From positions 124,001 through 188,000 of the forward strand of contig NZ_JAERRH010000010.1 of the NCBI RefSeq assembly GCF_016741855.1: a stretch of 64,000 nucleotides of DNA, given 5' to 3'. The DNA is from Streptomyces musisoli (GTDB lineage Bacteria > Actinomycetota > Actinomycetes > Streptomycetales > Streptomycetaceae). Each line of letters opens with the position of its first letter. The first letter of the stretch is position 1. Under the pieces are notes generated by a model. That model did not search any database, was not told the DNA's origin, and saw nothing but the letters and a program-made list of their open reading frames with translations. Below are positions 43,325 to 52,900 of the stretch, piece by piece. The translations under genes were made by a program, and so were the position numbers.

Positions 43325-45075
43325 CACTGAAAGGCGCGCGTGAGCGCTGGGTGCGGACCGGCGGGGTCGAGCTGTGCGTGGCCGAGCTGGGCGACCCGGA
43401 ACAGCCGACGGTCGTCCTGGTGCACGGCTACCCGGACAGCAAGGAGGTCTGGTCGGAGGTCGCGGCCCGGCTCGCCGACCGCTTCCACGTGGTCCTCTAC
43501 GACGTCCGGGGCCACGGCCGCTCCACGGCACCGCAGCCGCTGCGCGGGGGCTTCACGCTCGCCAAGCTGACGGACGACTTCCTGGCCGTCGTGGACGCGG
43601 TCAGCCCGGACCGGCCCGTGCACCTCGTCGGGCACGACTGGGGCTCGGTGCAGTCCTGGGAGTTCGTCACGGTGGGCCGCACGGAGGGCCGTATCGCCTC
43701 CTTCACCTCGATCTCCGGCCCGTCCCTCGACCACTTCGGGCACTGGATCAACGCCCGCGTGAAGCGTCCGACGCCCCGCCGGGTGGGCCAGCTCCTCGGC
43801 CAGGGCGCCAAGTCCTGGTACGTCTACCTGCTGCACACGCCGGCCCTGCCGGAACTGGCCTGGCGCGGACCGCTCGGCAAGCGCTGGCCGAAGATCCTCG
43901 AGCGGGTCGAGCGGGTCCCCGGCGGGGACTACCCGACCGCCTCCCTCACCTCCGACGCGGCGCACGGCGCCTGGCTGTACCGGGACAACATCCGCGCCCG
44001 GCTGAGCAGGCCGCGCCCGGACGCGTACGCACACGCGCCCGTGCAGCTCATCACCCCCCAGGGGGACGCGTTCCTCTCGGAGCGGCTGTACGACGACCTG
44101 GACCGGTGGGTGCCACAGCTGACCCGCCGCACGCTCCCGGCCAAGCACTGGATTCCGCGCACCCGGCCCGACCAGGTCGCCTCCTGGATCGAGGAATTCA
44201 TCACGTCCGTGGCGGGCGGACGGCCCGCCCCGGCGCCCACCGGCCGCCATGCCGACCGGTTCGCCGGGCAGCTGGTGCTGGTCACCGGCGCGGGCAGCGG
44301 TATCGGGCGGGCCACGGCGTTCGCCTTCGCGGAGGCCGGGGCGCGCGTGATCGCCGTCGACCGCGACGCCGAGGCGGCGGCCCGCACCGCCGAACTGTCC
44401 CGGCTGGTCGGCGCGCCCGAGGCATGGGCCGAGCCGGCCGACGTCTCCGACGAGCAGGCCATGGAGAAGCTCGCGGAGAAGGTCCACCGCGCGTACGGCG
44501 TGCTGGACGTCCTGGTCAACAACGCGGGCATCGGCCTGTCGGGCTCCTTCTTCGCCACGACGGCCGACGACTGGCGCAAGGTGCTGGACGTCAACCTGTG
44601 GGGCGTGATCCACGGCTGCCGCCTCTTCGGCGCGCGCATGGCCGAGCGCGGACAGGGCGGCCACATCGTCAACATCGCGTCCGCCGCGGCGTACCAGCCC
44701 TCCCGCGCCCTGCCCGCCTACAGCACCTCCAAGGCGGCCGTGCTGATGCTCTCCGAGTGCCTGCGCGCCGAGCTGGCATCCCAGGACATCGGGGTCACGG
44801 CGGTCTGTCCGGGCTTCGTCAACACCAACATCACCTCCACGGCCCGTTTCACCGGCGTCGACGAGGCGGAGGAACGCCGGCGCCGGCAGCGGACCGCCCG
44901 GCTGTACGGGCTGCGCAACTATCCGCCGGAGAAGGTGGCCGACGCGATCCTGGACGCGGTGACCCGGAACAAGGCGCTGGCCCCGGTGACCGCGGAGGCC
45001 CGCGGCGCCCACGCCCTGTCCCGCTTCGCCCCGGCCCTGCTCCGGAGGATCGCCCGGGTGGAACCCAGATTGTGA
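43321..45075 (+). CDS. Alpha/beta-hydrolase + short-chain dehydrogenase fusion (EphD-like)
   Basis: The 584-residue two-enzyme fusion has residues ~1-295 as an alpha/beta hydrolase of the epoxide-hydrolase type: HGYPDSKEVW (oxyanion HGxP), nucleophile elbow GHDWGS with Asp, and a late His in AKHWIPRTRP. Residues ~315-570 are an SDR: TGAGSGIGRA cofactor loop, NNAGIG, catalytic Ser in NIASAAAYQP and YSTSK. Mycobacterial EphD (Rv2214c) has this order and acts on mycolate-type lipids. Streptomyces lacks mycolates, so the substrate here must differ. It starts at GTG 43321, overlapping the M24 stop. Confidence 0.92.
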   Translation: MTLKGARERWVRTGGVELCVAELGDPEQPTVVLVHGYPDSKEVWSEVAARLADRFHVVLYDVRGHGRSTAPQPLRGGFTLAKLTDDFLAVVDAVSPDRPVHLVGHDWGSVQSWEFVTVGRTEGRIASFTSISGPSLDHFGHWINARVKRPTPRRVGQLLGQGAKSWYVYLLHTPALPELAWRGPLGKRWPKILERVERVPGGDYPTASLTSDAAHGAWLYRDNIRARLSRPRPDAYAHAPVQLITPQGDAFLSERLYDDLDRWVPQLTRRTLPAKHWIPRTRPDQVASWIEEFITSVAGGRPAPAPTGRHADRFAGQLVLVTGAGSGIGRATAFAFAEAGARVIAVDRDAEAAARTAELSRLVGAPEAWAEPADVSDEQAMEKLAEKVHRAYGVLDVLVNNAGIGLSGSFFATTADDWRKVLDVNLWGVIHGCRLFGARMAERGQGGHIVNIASAAAYQPSRALPAYSTSKAAVLMLSECLRAELASQDIGVTAVCPGFVNTNITSTARFTGVDEAEERRRRQRTARLYGLRNYPPEKVADAILDAVTRNKALAPVTAEARGAHALSRFAPALLRRIARVEPRL

Positions 45076-45097
45076 GCCACCGGGCGACAGGACGGAA

Positions 45098-45336
45098 CCC
45101 ACCCAGCCGCGGGCAGTCGCGCCGCTGAGGCGGCACGGCGGGACGGCTGCACGTCGGCACGGCTGCACGGCAGGACCGCCCCTCCCCCCCAGCCGCGGGC
45201 AGTCGTGCCGCTGGGGCGGCACGGGTGGGCGCGGCGGCACGGCTGGACGGCTGCACGGCTGGACGGCAGGACCGAACCCACCCAGCCGCGGGCAATCGTG
45301 CCGCTGGGGCGGCACGGGTGGGCGCGGCGGCACCCC
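45098..45336. repeat. Three copies of a ~50-bp hairpin-bearing repeat
   Basis: CCCAGCCGCGGGCAGTCGTG and then CCGCTGGGGCGGCACGG recur at about 45102, 45188 and 45281, 86-94 bp apart, with GGCTGCACGGCTGGACGG-type spacers. Inside copies 2 and 3, GTGCCGC-TGGG-GCGGCAC (45205-45222 and 45298-45315) forms a hairpin. The sequence looks like a dispersed Streptomyces intergenic element. It fills the 324-bp gap between the fusion gene and the MerR gene, where I see no other gene. Confidence 0.7.
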
Positions 45337-45399
45337 GCCCGCGCGGGCAAGCGACCCACCCCCGACCGGCACCAACTCCCTGACAGCGCAAGGAAACCG

Positions 45400-46347
45400 A
45401 TGCCCGACCCCCCGGCCCGCAACACCTACCGCATCGAAGACCTCGCCCACCACACCCACACCACGGTCAGAACCATCCGCGCCTACCAGGACCGCGGCCT
45501 CCTCCCCCGCCCCGAACGCCGGGGCCGGGCCAACCTCTACTCCGACGCCCACGTCACCCGTCTCCACCAGATCGCCCACCTCCTCGACCGCGGCTACACC
45601 CTGGCCTCGATCAAGGAGGTCCTGGACGCCTGGGACACCGGCCGCGGCCTGGCCGGCATCCTCGGCCTGGTCGCCGAGGTGGAGGGCCCGTGGACGGACG
45701 AACAGCCCGACCGCATCACCCGCACCGAGCTGGACGCCCGCTTCGGCGGCACACCCGACGACGACGCCGTGGCCGAGGCCGTCGACCTCGGCGTCCTGGA
45801 ACCGGTCCCCGGCGACCCGCACACGTTCCTCGTACCGAGCCCCCAAGAGCTGGCAGTGGCAGCCGAGTTGCACGCGGCCGGCGTTCCGCTGTCCGCGATC
45901 GCGGGCCACCTCAGGGAGTTGAGGGGACAGGTCGAGCACATCGCCGCCCGTTTCCTGGAGTTCACCACCGAGTACGTCTTCGCCCGCTACCTGGCAGACC
46001 CGGACCACCGCACGGACGCCCACGCGGCCGAGGCCGCCTCGCTCGTCCGCCGGCTGCGCCCCCTCGCCCAGCAGACGGTGGACGCGGAACTCGCCCGTGC
46101 CATGCGCGCGTTGGCCACGCGGCAACTGCGCACCCACCTCGCCGCGCAGCCATCGCCCCAGGAGCCCGCCGACACCCGGACCGTGCCCCTGCCCGCCGAG
46201 ACGATGGACGCCGTGGAAAAGCTCGTTGGCCGTGAGCGTGTTTCGGCCTTCATCGCGCTGGCTGCCGAACGCGAGGTGCGGGCACGCGCTTTGGATGACC
46301 TTGCCGCATCACCGCACACCCGTACAGGTGTTCATGAAATGCCGTAA
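45400..46347 (+). CDS. MerR-family transcriptional regulator with long C-terminal domain
   Basis: The 315-residue protein has a MerR winged helix at the N terminus (~10-78: YRIEDLAHHTHTTVRTIRAYQ and GYTLASIKEVLDAWD). The rest is a helical ~235-residue effector part without metal-binding Cys, so it is not a metal sensor. ATG 45400 follows AAGGA. DnaA boxes lie just past its stop. The target is unknown. Confidence 0.88.
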   Translation: MPDPPARNTYRIEDLAHHTHTTVRTIRAYQDRGLLPRPERRGRANLYSDAHVTRLHQIAHLLDRGYTLASIKEVLDAWDTGRGLAGILGLVAEVEGPWTDEQPDRITRTELDARFGGTPDDDAVAEAVDLGVLEPVPGDPHTFLVPSPQELAVAAELHAAGVPLSAIAGHLRELRGQVEHIAARFLEFTTEYVFARYLADPDHRTDAHAAEAASLVRRLRPLAQQTVDAELARAMRALATRQLRTHLAAQPSPQEPADTRTVPLPAETMDAVEKLVGRERVSAFIALAAEREVRARALDDLAASPHTRTGVHEMP

Positions 46348-46359
46348 AATTACCGCCGC

Positions 46360-46413
46360 TTGTCCACAGCTTCGCCAATTACCCTGTGGATAACTAGAGT
46401 TGGTTGTGGATCA
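46360..46413. promoter_or_regulatory. Second DnaA-box group (between merR and kptA)
   Basis: TTGTCCACA (46360-46368), which matches the reported Streptomyces preference, and TGTGGATAA (46385-46393) face each other. TGTGGATCA (46405-46413) is a weaker third copy. They lie in the 121-bp gap before kptA, where the promoter must also be. Confidence 0.65.
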
Positions 46414-46468
46414 AACCTCCGGGTAAAAACAAGCTGCGTGATCCGCGTCTCTCCCACACGCTGGTCCC

Positions 46469-47017
46469 ATGGACGAACGACGCGCCGTGAAGGTGTCCAA
46501 ATACCTCTCCAGACACCTGCGCCATGAGCCCGAACGCATCGGGCTCACACCGGACCCCGCCGGCTGGGTGGAGATCGACACACTGATCTCCGCGGCCACC
46601 GCCCACGGATTCCGGTTCACGCGCGAGGAACTGGACCACGTGGTCGCCACGAACGACAAACAGCGCTTCGTGATCGACGGCGGCAGAATCCGCGCCAGCC
46701 AGGGGCACAGCATCCAGGTCGACCTCGGCCTGCCCCCGGCGACCCCGCCGCCGTACCTCTACCACGGGACGGTCGCCCCGCACCTGTCCGCCATCCGCGC
46801 GGAGGGCCTGCGCCCCATGACCCGGCATGCCGTCCACCTCTCCGCGGACCGGGAGACCGCCACCCGTGTCGGCGCCCGCCGGGGCCGTCCGGTGGTGCTC
46901 TCCGTCGACGCACGCGCCATGCACCGCGACGGGTACGTGTTCCACCTCAGCGCCAACGGCGTCTGGCTGACCGCGGCCGTACCACCGCGCTACCTGCGAT
47001 TTCCCGGCCCCCACTGA
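46469..47017 (+). CDS. kptA: RNA 2'-phosphotransferase (Tpt1/KptA)
   Basis: The 182-residue protein transfers a 2'-phosphate from RNA to NAD+, giving ADP-ribose 1'',2''-cyclic phosphate. The family order is intact: VSKYLSRHLRHEP (~8-20), AHGFRFTREELDHVV, KQRFVIDGGRIRASQGHS (~64-82), YHGTVAPHLSAIRAEGL, RHAVHLS and an NGVWLT end. Bacteria lack the yeast tRNA-splicing pathway, so its substrate is unclear; RNA repair is likely. It stands alone behind DnaA boxes. Confidence 0.93.
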   Translation: MDERRAVKVSKYLSRHLRHEPERIGLTPDPAGWVEIDTLISAATAHGFRFTREELDHVVATNDKQRFVIDGGRIRASQGHSIQVDLGLPPATPPPYLYHGTVAPHLSAIRAEGLRPMTRHAVHLSADRETATRVGARRGRPVVLSVDARAMHRDGYVFHLSANGVWLTAAVPPRYLRFPGPH

Positions 47018-47114
47018 GGAACCCGGGCCGCCGGACCGCTCACTCCCCGGCTGCGGCCGGCCCCGGTCGGTGACCGTTTTCTCCCTTGTCGGCGGGCCGC
47101 TTACCCTCGGACGC

Positions 47115-48017
47115 ATGAGTCTGCGTCTGAGCACCGTGATCCTTCCGTACCGCCGCTGGCACGAAGGCGCCCGTTCGGCCTGGGTGCGCGCCGAGCAGCT
47201 CGGCTTCCACACGGCGTACACCTACGACCACCTCTCCTGGCGCAGCTTCCGTGACGGCCCCTGGTTCGGCGCGATCCCGACGCTGACGGCGGCCGCGGCG
47301 GTGACCGAGCGGCTGCGCCTCGGCACGCTGGTCACCTCGCCGAACTTCCGCCACCCCGTGACCCTCGCCAAGGAACTGATCTCCCTGGACGACATATCGG
47401 GCGGCCGGGTCACCCTCGGCATCGGCGCCGGCGGCACCGGTTTCGACGCGACCGCCCTCGGCCAGGAGCCCTGGCCCCCGCGCGAGCGTGCCGACCGGTT
47501 CGCCGAGTTCGTGCCGCTGCTCGACCGGCTGCTCACCGAGGACTCGGTGACGCACGAGGGACGGTTCTACTCGGCGCACGAGGCCCGCGGCATTCCGGGC
47601 TGTGTGCAGCGCCCCCGGCTGCCGTTCGCGGTGGCGGCCACCGGCCCGCGGGGCCTGAGGCTCGCCGCGCGCCACGGCCAGGCGTGGGTGACCACCGGCG
47701 ACCCGAAGCTGTACGAGAACGGCACGCCGGAACAGTCCGTCGAAGCCCTGCGCGGGCAGATCGGCAAGCTGTCCGAGGCGTGCGAGGCCGCCGGGCGGGA
47801 CATGGCCGGGCTGGACAAGGTCCTGCTCACCGGCTTCACCCCGGACCGCGGCCGGCCGCTGACCTCCCTGGACGCCTTCGTGGACTTCGCCGGCCGCCAC
47901 CGTGAGCTGGGCTTCACCGAGATCGTCGTCCACTGGCCCATCCCGGACTCCGACTTCGCCGCGGACGAGAAGGTCTTCGAGCGGATCGCCATGGAGGCCC
48001 TCGCCCAGCTGGACTGA
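47115..48017 (+). CDS. LLM-class flavin (F420)-dependent oxidoreductase
   Basis: The 300-residue luciferase-like TIM barrel (STVILPYRRWHEGARSAWVR, LRLGTLVTSPNFRHPVTLAK, DISGGRVTLGIGAGG) is usually F420-dependent in actinobacteria. The cis-peptide and phosphate-binding regions look intact. ATG 47115 follows a TTACCCT box by seven bases, so it is probably leaderless. The substrate is unknown; no F420 genes are near. Confidence 0.9.
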   Translation: MSLRLSTVILPYRRWHEGARSAWVRAEQLGFHTAYTYDHLSWRSFRDGPWFGAIPTLTAAAAVTERLRLGTLVTSPNFRHPVTLAKELISLDDISGGRVTLGIGAGGTGFDATALGQEPWPPRERADRFAEFVPLLDRLLTEDSVTHEGRFYSAHEARGIPGCVQRPRLPFAVAATGPRGLRLAARHGQAWVTTGDPKLYENGTPEQSVEALRGQIGKLSEACEAAGRDMAGLDKVLLTGFTPDRGRPLTSLDAFVDFAGRHRELGFTEIVVHWPIPDSDFAADEKVFERIAMEALAQLD

Positions 48018-48149
48018 CCGCCCGAACCCCGAGCGGCACCCGCGTCCGGCTTCCCGGGTGCCGCGCCCGACGTGCCACGTGCGCCGTTTCGCAGCCGTCA
48101 CGGGATGCCGTGTCGCGTGTTGCGGGGGTGGCGTCGCGTGTTGCGCGGG

Positions 48150-48341
48150 TGGCGTGGTGCATGTTCCGCAGGTGCCGGGGCGCGCGTCGCGCCGATGCCG
48201 TGACAGGTAATCCGCAGGTACCGGGGCGCGCCTCACGCCGATGCCGTGACAGGTGATCAGCAGGTACCGGGGCGCACCTCACGCCGATGCCGTGACAGGT
48301 GATCAGCAGGTACCGGGGCGCACCTCACGCCGATGCCGTGG
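48150..48341. repeat. 46-bp tandem repeat, three full units plus ends
   Basis: Units begin GCCGATGCCGTGACAGGT at 48191, 48237 and 48283, with a partial at 48329 and a decayed one before 48191. Units 2 and 3 are identical or nearly so, which means recent expansion. The remainder of the 502-bp gap (48018-48519) has a shorter GTGTTGCGxGGGTGGCGT repeat near 48115-48160 and otherwise nothing I can call. Confidence 0.9.
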
Positions 48342-48519
48342 CGTGCGTGTGCCGCGGCGTGGCCCTTGTGCCGCGGAGGGCGGGGCCGTCGTCGGACGGG
48401 AACCATCCACGAGGCGAGATGCCTTCCGTGGGGCCGCCGTGGCCCGGCCGAACGTCAGCTATGTCTCATCTGTGCGGACCGCCGCACGGCCGTGCGGACG
48501 CCTGCGCGAGAATGTCCGG

Positions 48520-49392
48520 GTGACCTCAGCGACCAGACAGCCCGCGACCCCTGCCGCCGCTCTGCCCGCGCGGCTGATCGCCACCGACCTCGACGGCACT
48601 CTGCTGCGCGACGACAAGTCGGTCTCCGCGCGGACCATCGCCGCGCTGGCCGCCGCCGAGGACGCCGGGATCGAGGTCTTCTTCGTCACCGGCCGGCCCG
48701 CCCGCTGGATGAACGTGGTCAGCGACCACGTCCACGGCCACGGCCTGGCGATCTGCGGCAACGGCGCCGCCGTGGTCGACCTGCACGGCGGCCCCGGCGC
48801 CCACCGGTTCGTGAAGGTCCGCGAGCTGGCCCGGGAGAACGCCCTGACCGCCGCACGGCTGCTGCGCGAGGCGGCACCCGGCACGGTGTTCGCGGTCGAG
48901 CAGACGTACGGCTTCCACCAGGAGCCGGACTACCCCAAGCTGCACATGGAGATACCCGACAACCTCCTGCCCGCCGAGGAACTGCTCGCGCCCGACGGCC
49001 CAGACGCCGACCAGCCCGTGCTCAAGATCCTCGCCTACCACCCCTCCCTCGACCCCGACGCCTTCCTCACCCTGGCCCGCCTCGCCATCGGCGGCCACGC
49101 CAACGTCACCCGCTCCAGCCCCAGCGCCCTGCTGGAACTGAGCGGCCCCGGCGTCTCCAAGGCCAGCACGCTCGCCCTGTGCTGCGCCGAGCGCGGCATC
49201 TCCCACGAGGAGGTCGTCGCGTTCGGGGACATGCCCAACGACGTCGAGATGCTGACCTGGGCCGGCCAGTCGTACGCCATGGGCAACGCCCACCCGGACG
49301 TCATCGCCGCCGCATCGGGCCGAACGGTCGCCAACAACGACGACGGCGTGGCGGTGGTGATCGAACAGCTGCTGGCGAACCGCCTGCCGTAG
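48520..49392 (+). CDS. Cof-type HAD phosphatase, second copy
   Basis: The 290-residue protein has the same layout as the gene at 36871: IATDLDGTLLRDDKSVSART, VTGRPARW, Lys in GVSKASTLAL and FGDMPNDVEM. An Ala/Pro head of ~18 residues precedes motif I. The GTG 48520 start has GAGAAT-like sequence just upstream, so it may be leaderless. It presumably dephosphorylates a small metabolite. The decayed histidine kinase begins just after its stop on the other strand. Confidence 0.9.
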   Translation: MTSATRQPATPAAALPARLIATDLDGTLLRDDKSVSARTIAALAAAEDAGIEVFFVTGRPARWMNVVSDHVHGHGLAICGNGAAVVDLHGGPGAHRFVKVRELARENALTAARLLREAAPGTVFAVEQTYGFHQEPDYPKLHMEIPDNLLPAEELLAPDGPDADQPVLKILAYHPSLDPDAFLTLARLAIGGHANVTRSSPSALLELSGPGVSKASTLALCCAERGISHEEVVAFGDMPNDVEMLTWAGQSYAMGNAHPDVIAAASGRTVANNDDGVAVVIEQLLANRLP

Positions 49393-49434
49393 GCGCACGC
49401 CCGCAGCGGGCCACCACCGCTGCGGGGCCGCGCC

Positions 49435-49715
49435 CTAGTACGGCGCCTCCCACACCACGGTCGTACCGCCGCCGTTCTCCCCGATCCCGGGCCGAGCCGG
49501 CTGCCCCCGCCGAGGGATTCGGCCCGGCGCTTAAGGTTCCGCAGACCGCTGCGCCGGCACGATCCCGGCCGCCGCGCCGGACAGTCGGCGGGCCTGCTCC
49601 GCGACGACCTGAAGGACCTCGTCGGCGTCCCCGCCCGACAGCAGGACGGTGGTCACGGCCACGGATCCGTCGATCCACCGCTCCCGCTGCCTGACCGCCT
49701 CGTACAGCCGCCGAA
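49435..49715 (-). pseudogene. Remnant of a GAF-type (DevS/DosS-like) sensor histidine kinase
   Basis: Reading the minus strand, one frame encodes RLYEAVRQRERWIDGSVAVT and then LSGGDADEVLQVVAEQARRL-SGAAAGIV, the start of a GAF domain as in DevS-like kinases. It then breaks. Another frame gives SGLRNLKRRAESLGG, and a third gives GIGENGGGTTVVWEAPY before TAG at 49435: these are the G2 box and last strand of the HATPase end. So most of the GAF, all of the dimerisation domain and most of the ATPase are deleted, with at least one more frameshift. In S. coelicolor a sensor kinase gene lies next to cydCD (from memory), consistent with local decay of that gene. Confidence 0.78.
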
Positions 49716-49718
49716 CCC

Positions 49719-49915
49719 CGCTCAGCCGCACACCGCCCGACCGCACCTCGCCCACCACACCCCGCTCAGCCACGCCGCCCGACCGCACCTCGCCCCACGT
49801 ACCCCGCTCGGCCACACACCGCCCGACCGCGCCACGCCCCACCGCAGCCCACGGTTCGCCGGTCCGCCAGCCGCCGATCCGCCAGCCGCCGGTCCGCCGG
49901 TCCGCCGGTCAACGA
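49719..49915. repeat. Tandem repeats between the kinase remnant and cydCD
   Basis: About three 42-45-bp units share CCGCTCAGCC..CGCCCGACCGCACCTCGCCC. They are followed by a run of CCGCCAGCCGCCGGT and CCGCCGGT units up to 49915. They continue straight into the broken kinase, so expansion may have helped destroy its 5' part. Confidence 0.75.
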
Positions 49916-49930
49916 TGGCGCGCGCGAGGC

Positions 49931-52900
49931 TCACCGTGCCCCCACCAGCGACTCCGTCTCGGCCTCCCGCCTCGCCATCTCCCGCAGCGGCCCGTCCTCG
50001 GCCATCAGCTGCCGGTACGGCCCCCGCTGCACGACCCGGCCCGCGTCCAGCACGATCACCTCGTCCACCGCGTCGAGGCCCGCCAGCCGGTGGGTGATGA
50101 GCAGCGTGGTGCGGCCCTGCGTGGCGGCCAGCAGATCGGCGGTCAGCGCGTCCGCCGTCGGCAGATCCAGATGTTCGGCGGGCTCGTCCAGGACCAGCAC
50201 GGGGAAACCGGCCAGCAGCGCGCGGGCCAGCGCCAGCCGCTGCCGCTGCCCGCCGGACAGCCGCGCACCGTGCTCCCCGACGAGCGTGTCCAGACCGTCG
50301 GGCAGCGAGTCCACCCAGTCCAGCAGCCGGGCCCGGCCCAGCACCTCCCGCAGATCGGCCTCGTCGGCGTCCTTCCTGGCCAGCAGCAGGTTCTCGCGCA
50401 CCGAGCTGTCGAAGAGATGCGCGTCCTGTGCGCACAGCCCGACGAGCCGGCGTACGTCGTCCCCCGCCAGCGCGCAGGCGTCCACACCGGCGAGCGTGTA
50501 CGAGCCGGCCTCCGGATCCAGGAACCGCAGCAGTACCTGAGCGAGGGTCGTCTTGCCGGAACCGGAAGGCCCGACGACCGCGACCCGGCGCCCCTGCTCC
50601 AGCGTCAGGTCCAGCCCGGCGAGCGCCTCTCGCCGCTGCCCCGCGTACCGCGCGACCATGCCCTTGACGACCACCGGGAACGGTGAGACGGGCGCCTGCC
50701 GGGGCACCTCGGGCTCGCTCACGGGCTCGGGCGCGTCCAGAACCTCGTACACCCGCTCCGCGCTGCGCCGCACCCGCTGCCGGTACCGCACGGCGAGCGG
50801 CAGCCCCAGTACGGCTTCGAAAGCGGCCGACGGCGTCAGTACGACCACGGCCATCGCCACGCCGCTCAGCCGGCCGGCCGCCACCGCCTGGGCACCGAAC
50901 CCCGCGGTGGCCATGACGGTCAGCCCGGAGATCAGCGCGGTGAGCCCGTCTCCGAGCCCGGTGACGGCGGCGGCGCGCGCGGCGATCCGGGTGAGGGTGC
51001 CGTCGGCTCGCCGGGCCGCGTCCGTACGGGCCGGCAACGCACCGGCGACGGTCAGCTCGGCGGTGCCGGTGAGCAGTTCGGTCACGCGGGTGGCGAGCAC
51101 TCCTCGGGCGGGTGCCAGCCGCCGCTCGGTCCGCCGGGCCGCGGTCGCGGTCAGCAGGGGCACACCGACGCCGGCCGCGAGCAGGCCCGCCGCGAGGACG
51201 GCGCCGGCCTCGGGCAGCAGCCAGGCCGTGAAGCCGACGGAGGCGACGGAGACGGCGAGGGCGACTCCTGCGGGCAGCAGCCAGCGCAGCCAGTAGTCCT
51301 GGAAGGCGTCCACGTCCGCGACCAGCCGGGTGAGCAGATCACCCCGCCGGACACCGCGCAGCCCGGCGGGCGCGAGGCGTTCCAGCCGCCGGTACACCGC
51401 GACCCGGGTGTCGGCCAGCATCCGCAGGACGGCGTCGTGCGACACCAGCCGCTCGGCATAGCGGAAGACGGCCCGCCCGATCCCGAAGGCCCGGGTCGCG
51501 GTCACGGCCACCATCAGGTACAGCACCGGCGGCTGCTGCGAGGCCCGCGAGATGAGCCAGCCGGAGGTCGCCATCAGCCCGACGGCACTCCCCAGAGCGA
51601 GGCTGCCCAGCACCAGGGCCCCCACGAGCCGCCCCCGCGACCCCCCACCAATCTCACGAACCCGCCCCAGCACCCCCCGCCCCCACCGGCCCCCCGCCGA
51701 CCCACCAACCGGCCCACCGACCAAGGCCCCCGCCGATGCACCCCCCACGCCACCGAGCCCGATGTCCCGCGCCCCAGCGTCCAGCCCACCGAGCCCAACT
51801 CCAGCCGCCGGACCATCCAGCACCCCGACCCGAGCCCCCGTCGACGCCTTCCCCGCCCCATCGAGCCGGGCCTCCGTCAACTCACCATCCGCCCCACGGC
51901 CCCGAGCCCCCGTCGGCTCCCCATGCAGCCCACCGACCCGAGCCCTCGGCGCTCCATCAACCAGCCCACCGACCCGAGCCCCCGCCGCCTCACCATCCAG
52001 CCCGCCGAACCCAGACTCCGTCGGCTCACCATCCAGCCCGCCGAACCCAGACTCCGTCGGCTCACCTTCCAGCCCGCCGAGTCGGGTGGTGGGTGGGCGG
52101 GGGTGGGGGTCCAGGGGGCGGAGTCCCCTGGCCGGCCACTCGCCCTCCGGGCACGTCACAGGCTCGGCGCCCTCCAGCCGTACCACCCGATCGGCCACCC
52201 CCAACAACGCCGGCCGATGCACGACGAGCAACACCGTGCGCCCGGCCGCAAGCCTCCGCACCGCCGCCACGACCTCCGCCTCCGTCGCCCCGTCCAACGC
52301 AGCCGTCGGCTCGTCCAGCAACAGCACGGGCCGGTCCGCGAGAAACGCCCGAGCCAGCGCCAGCCGCTGCCGCTGCCCCGCCGACAGCCCCGCCCCGTCC
52401 TCACCGAGCACGGTGTCGGCCCCTTCCGGCAACGCCTCCACGAACCCCAGCGCCCCCGCATCCCGCAGGGCCCGGCGCACGGCATCGACGTCGGCCTCGG
52501 GCCGGGCCAGCCGCACGTTCTCGGTGATGGACCCGGCGTACAGATGCGGCCGCTGCGGCACCCACGCGATCCGTGACCGCCACTCCGCCAGATCGAGGCC
52601 GACGAGATCGGCGCCCCCGATCCGCACCCGCCCCTCGGTGGGCCGTACGAACCCCAGCAGCACACTCAGCAGCGTCGACTTGCCGGCCCCGCTCGGCCCG
52701 ACCAGCGCAACGGTCTCCCCGGGCGCGACACTGAACGACACCCCGCTCACCGCATCCGTGGAGCGCCCCGGATAGCGGACGCCGACCCCTTCGAAGGACA
52801 CAGCGCCCGTAGGCACCGCACCCGTACCGGACACCGGCACCGCCGTCTCCAGCACGGCGAAGATCTCCTCCGCCGCGGCAAGCCCCTCCGCCGCCGCGTG

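Noticed and set aside
42985..46137. 1050-residue minus-strand frame opposite the M24, EphD-like and MerR genes
   Set aside because: Shadow of three well-supported genes; runs through intergenic repeats.
49531..49842. 103-residue minus-strand frame as a complete small gene
   Set aside because: Its end is a clear fragment of a GAF kinase and its start is tandem repeat; better read as part of a pseudogene.
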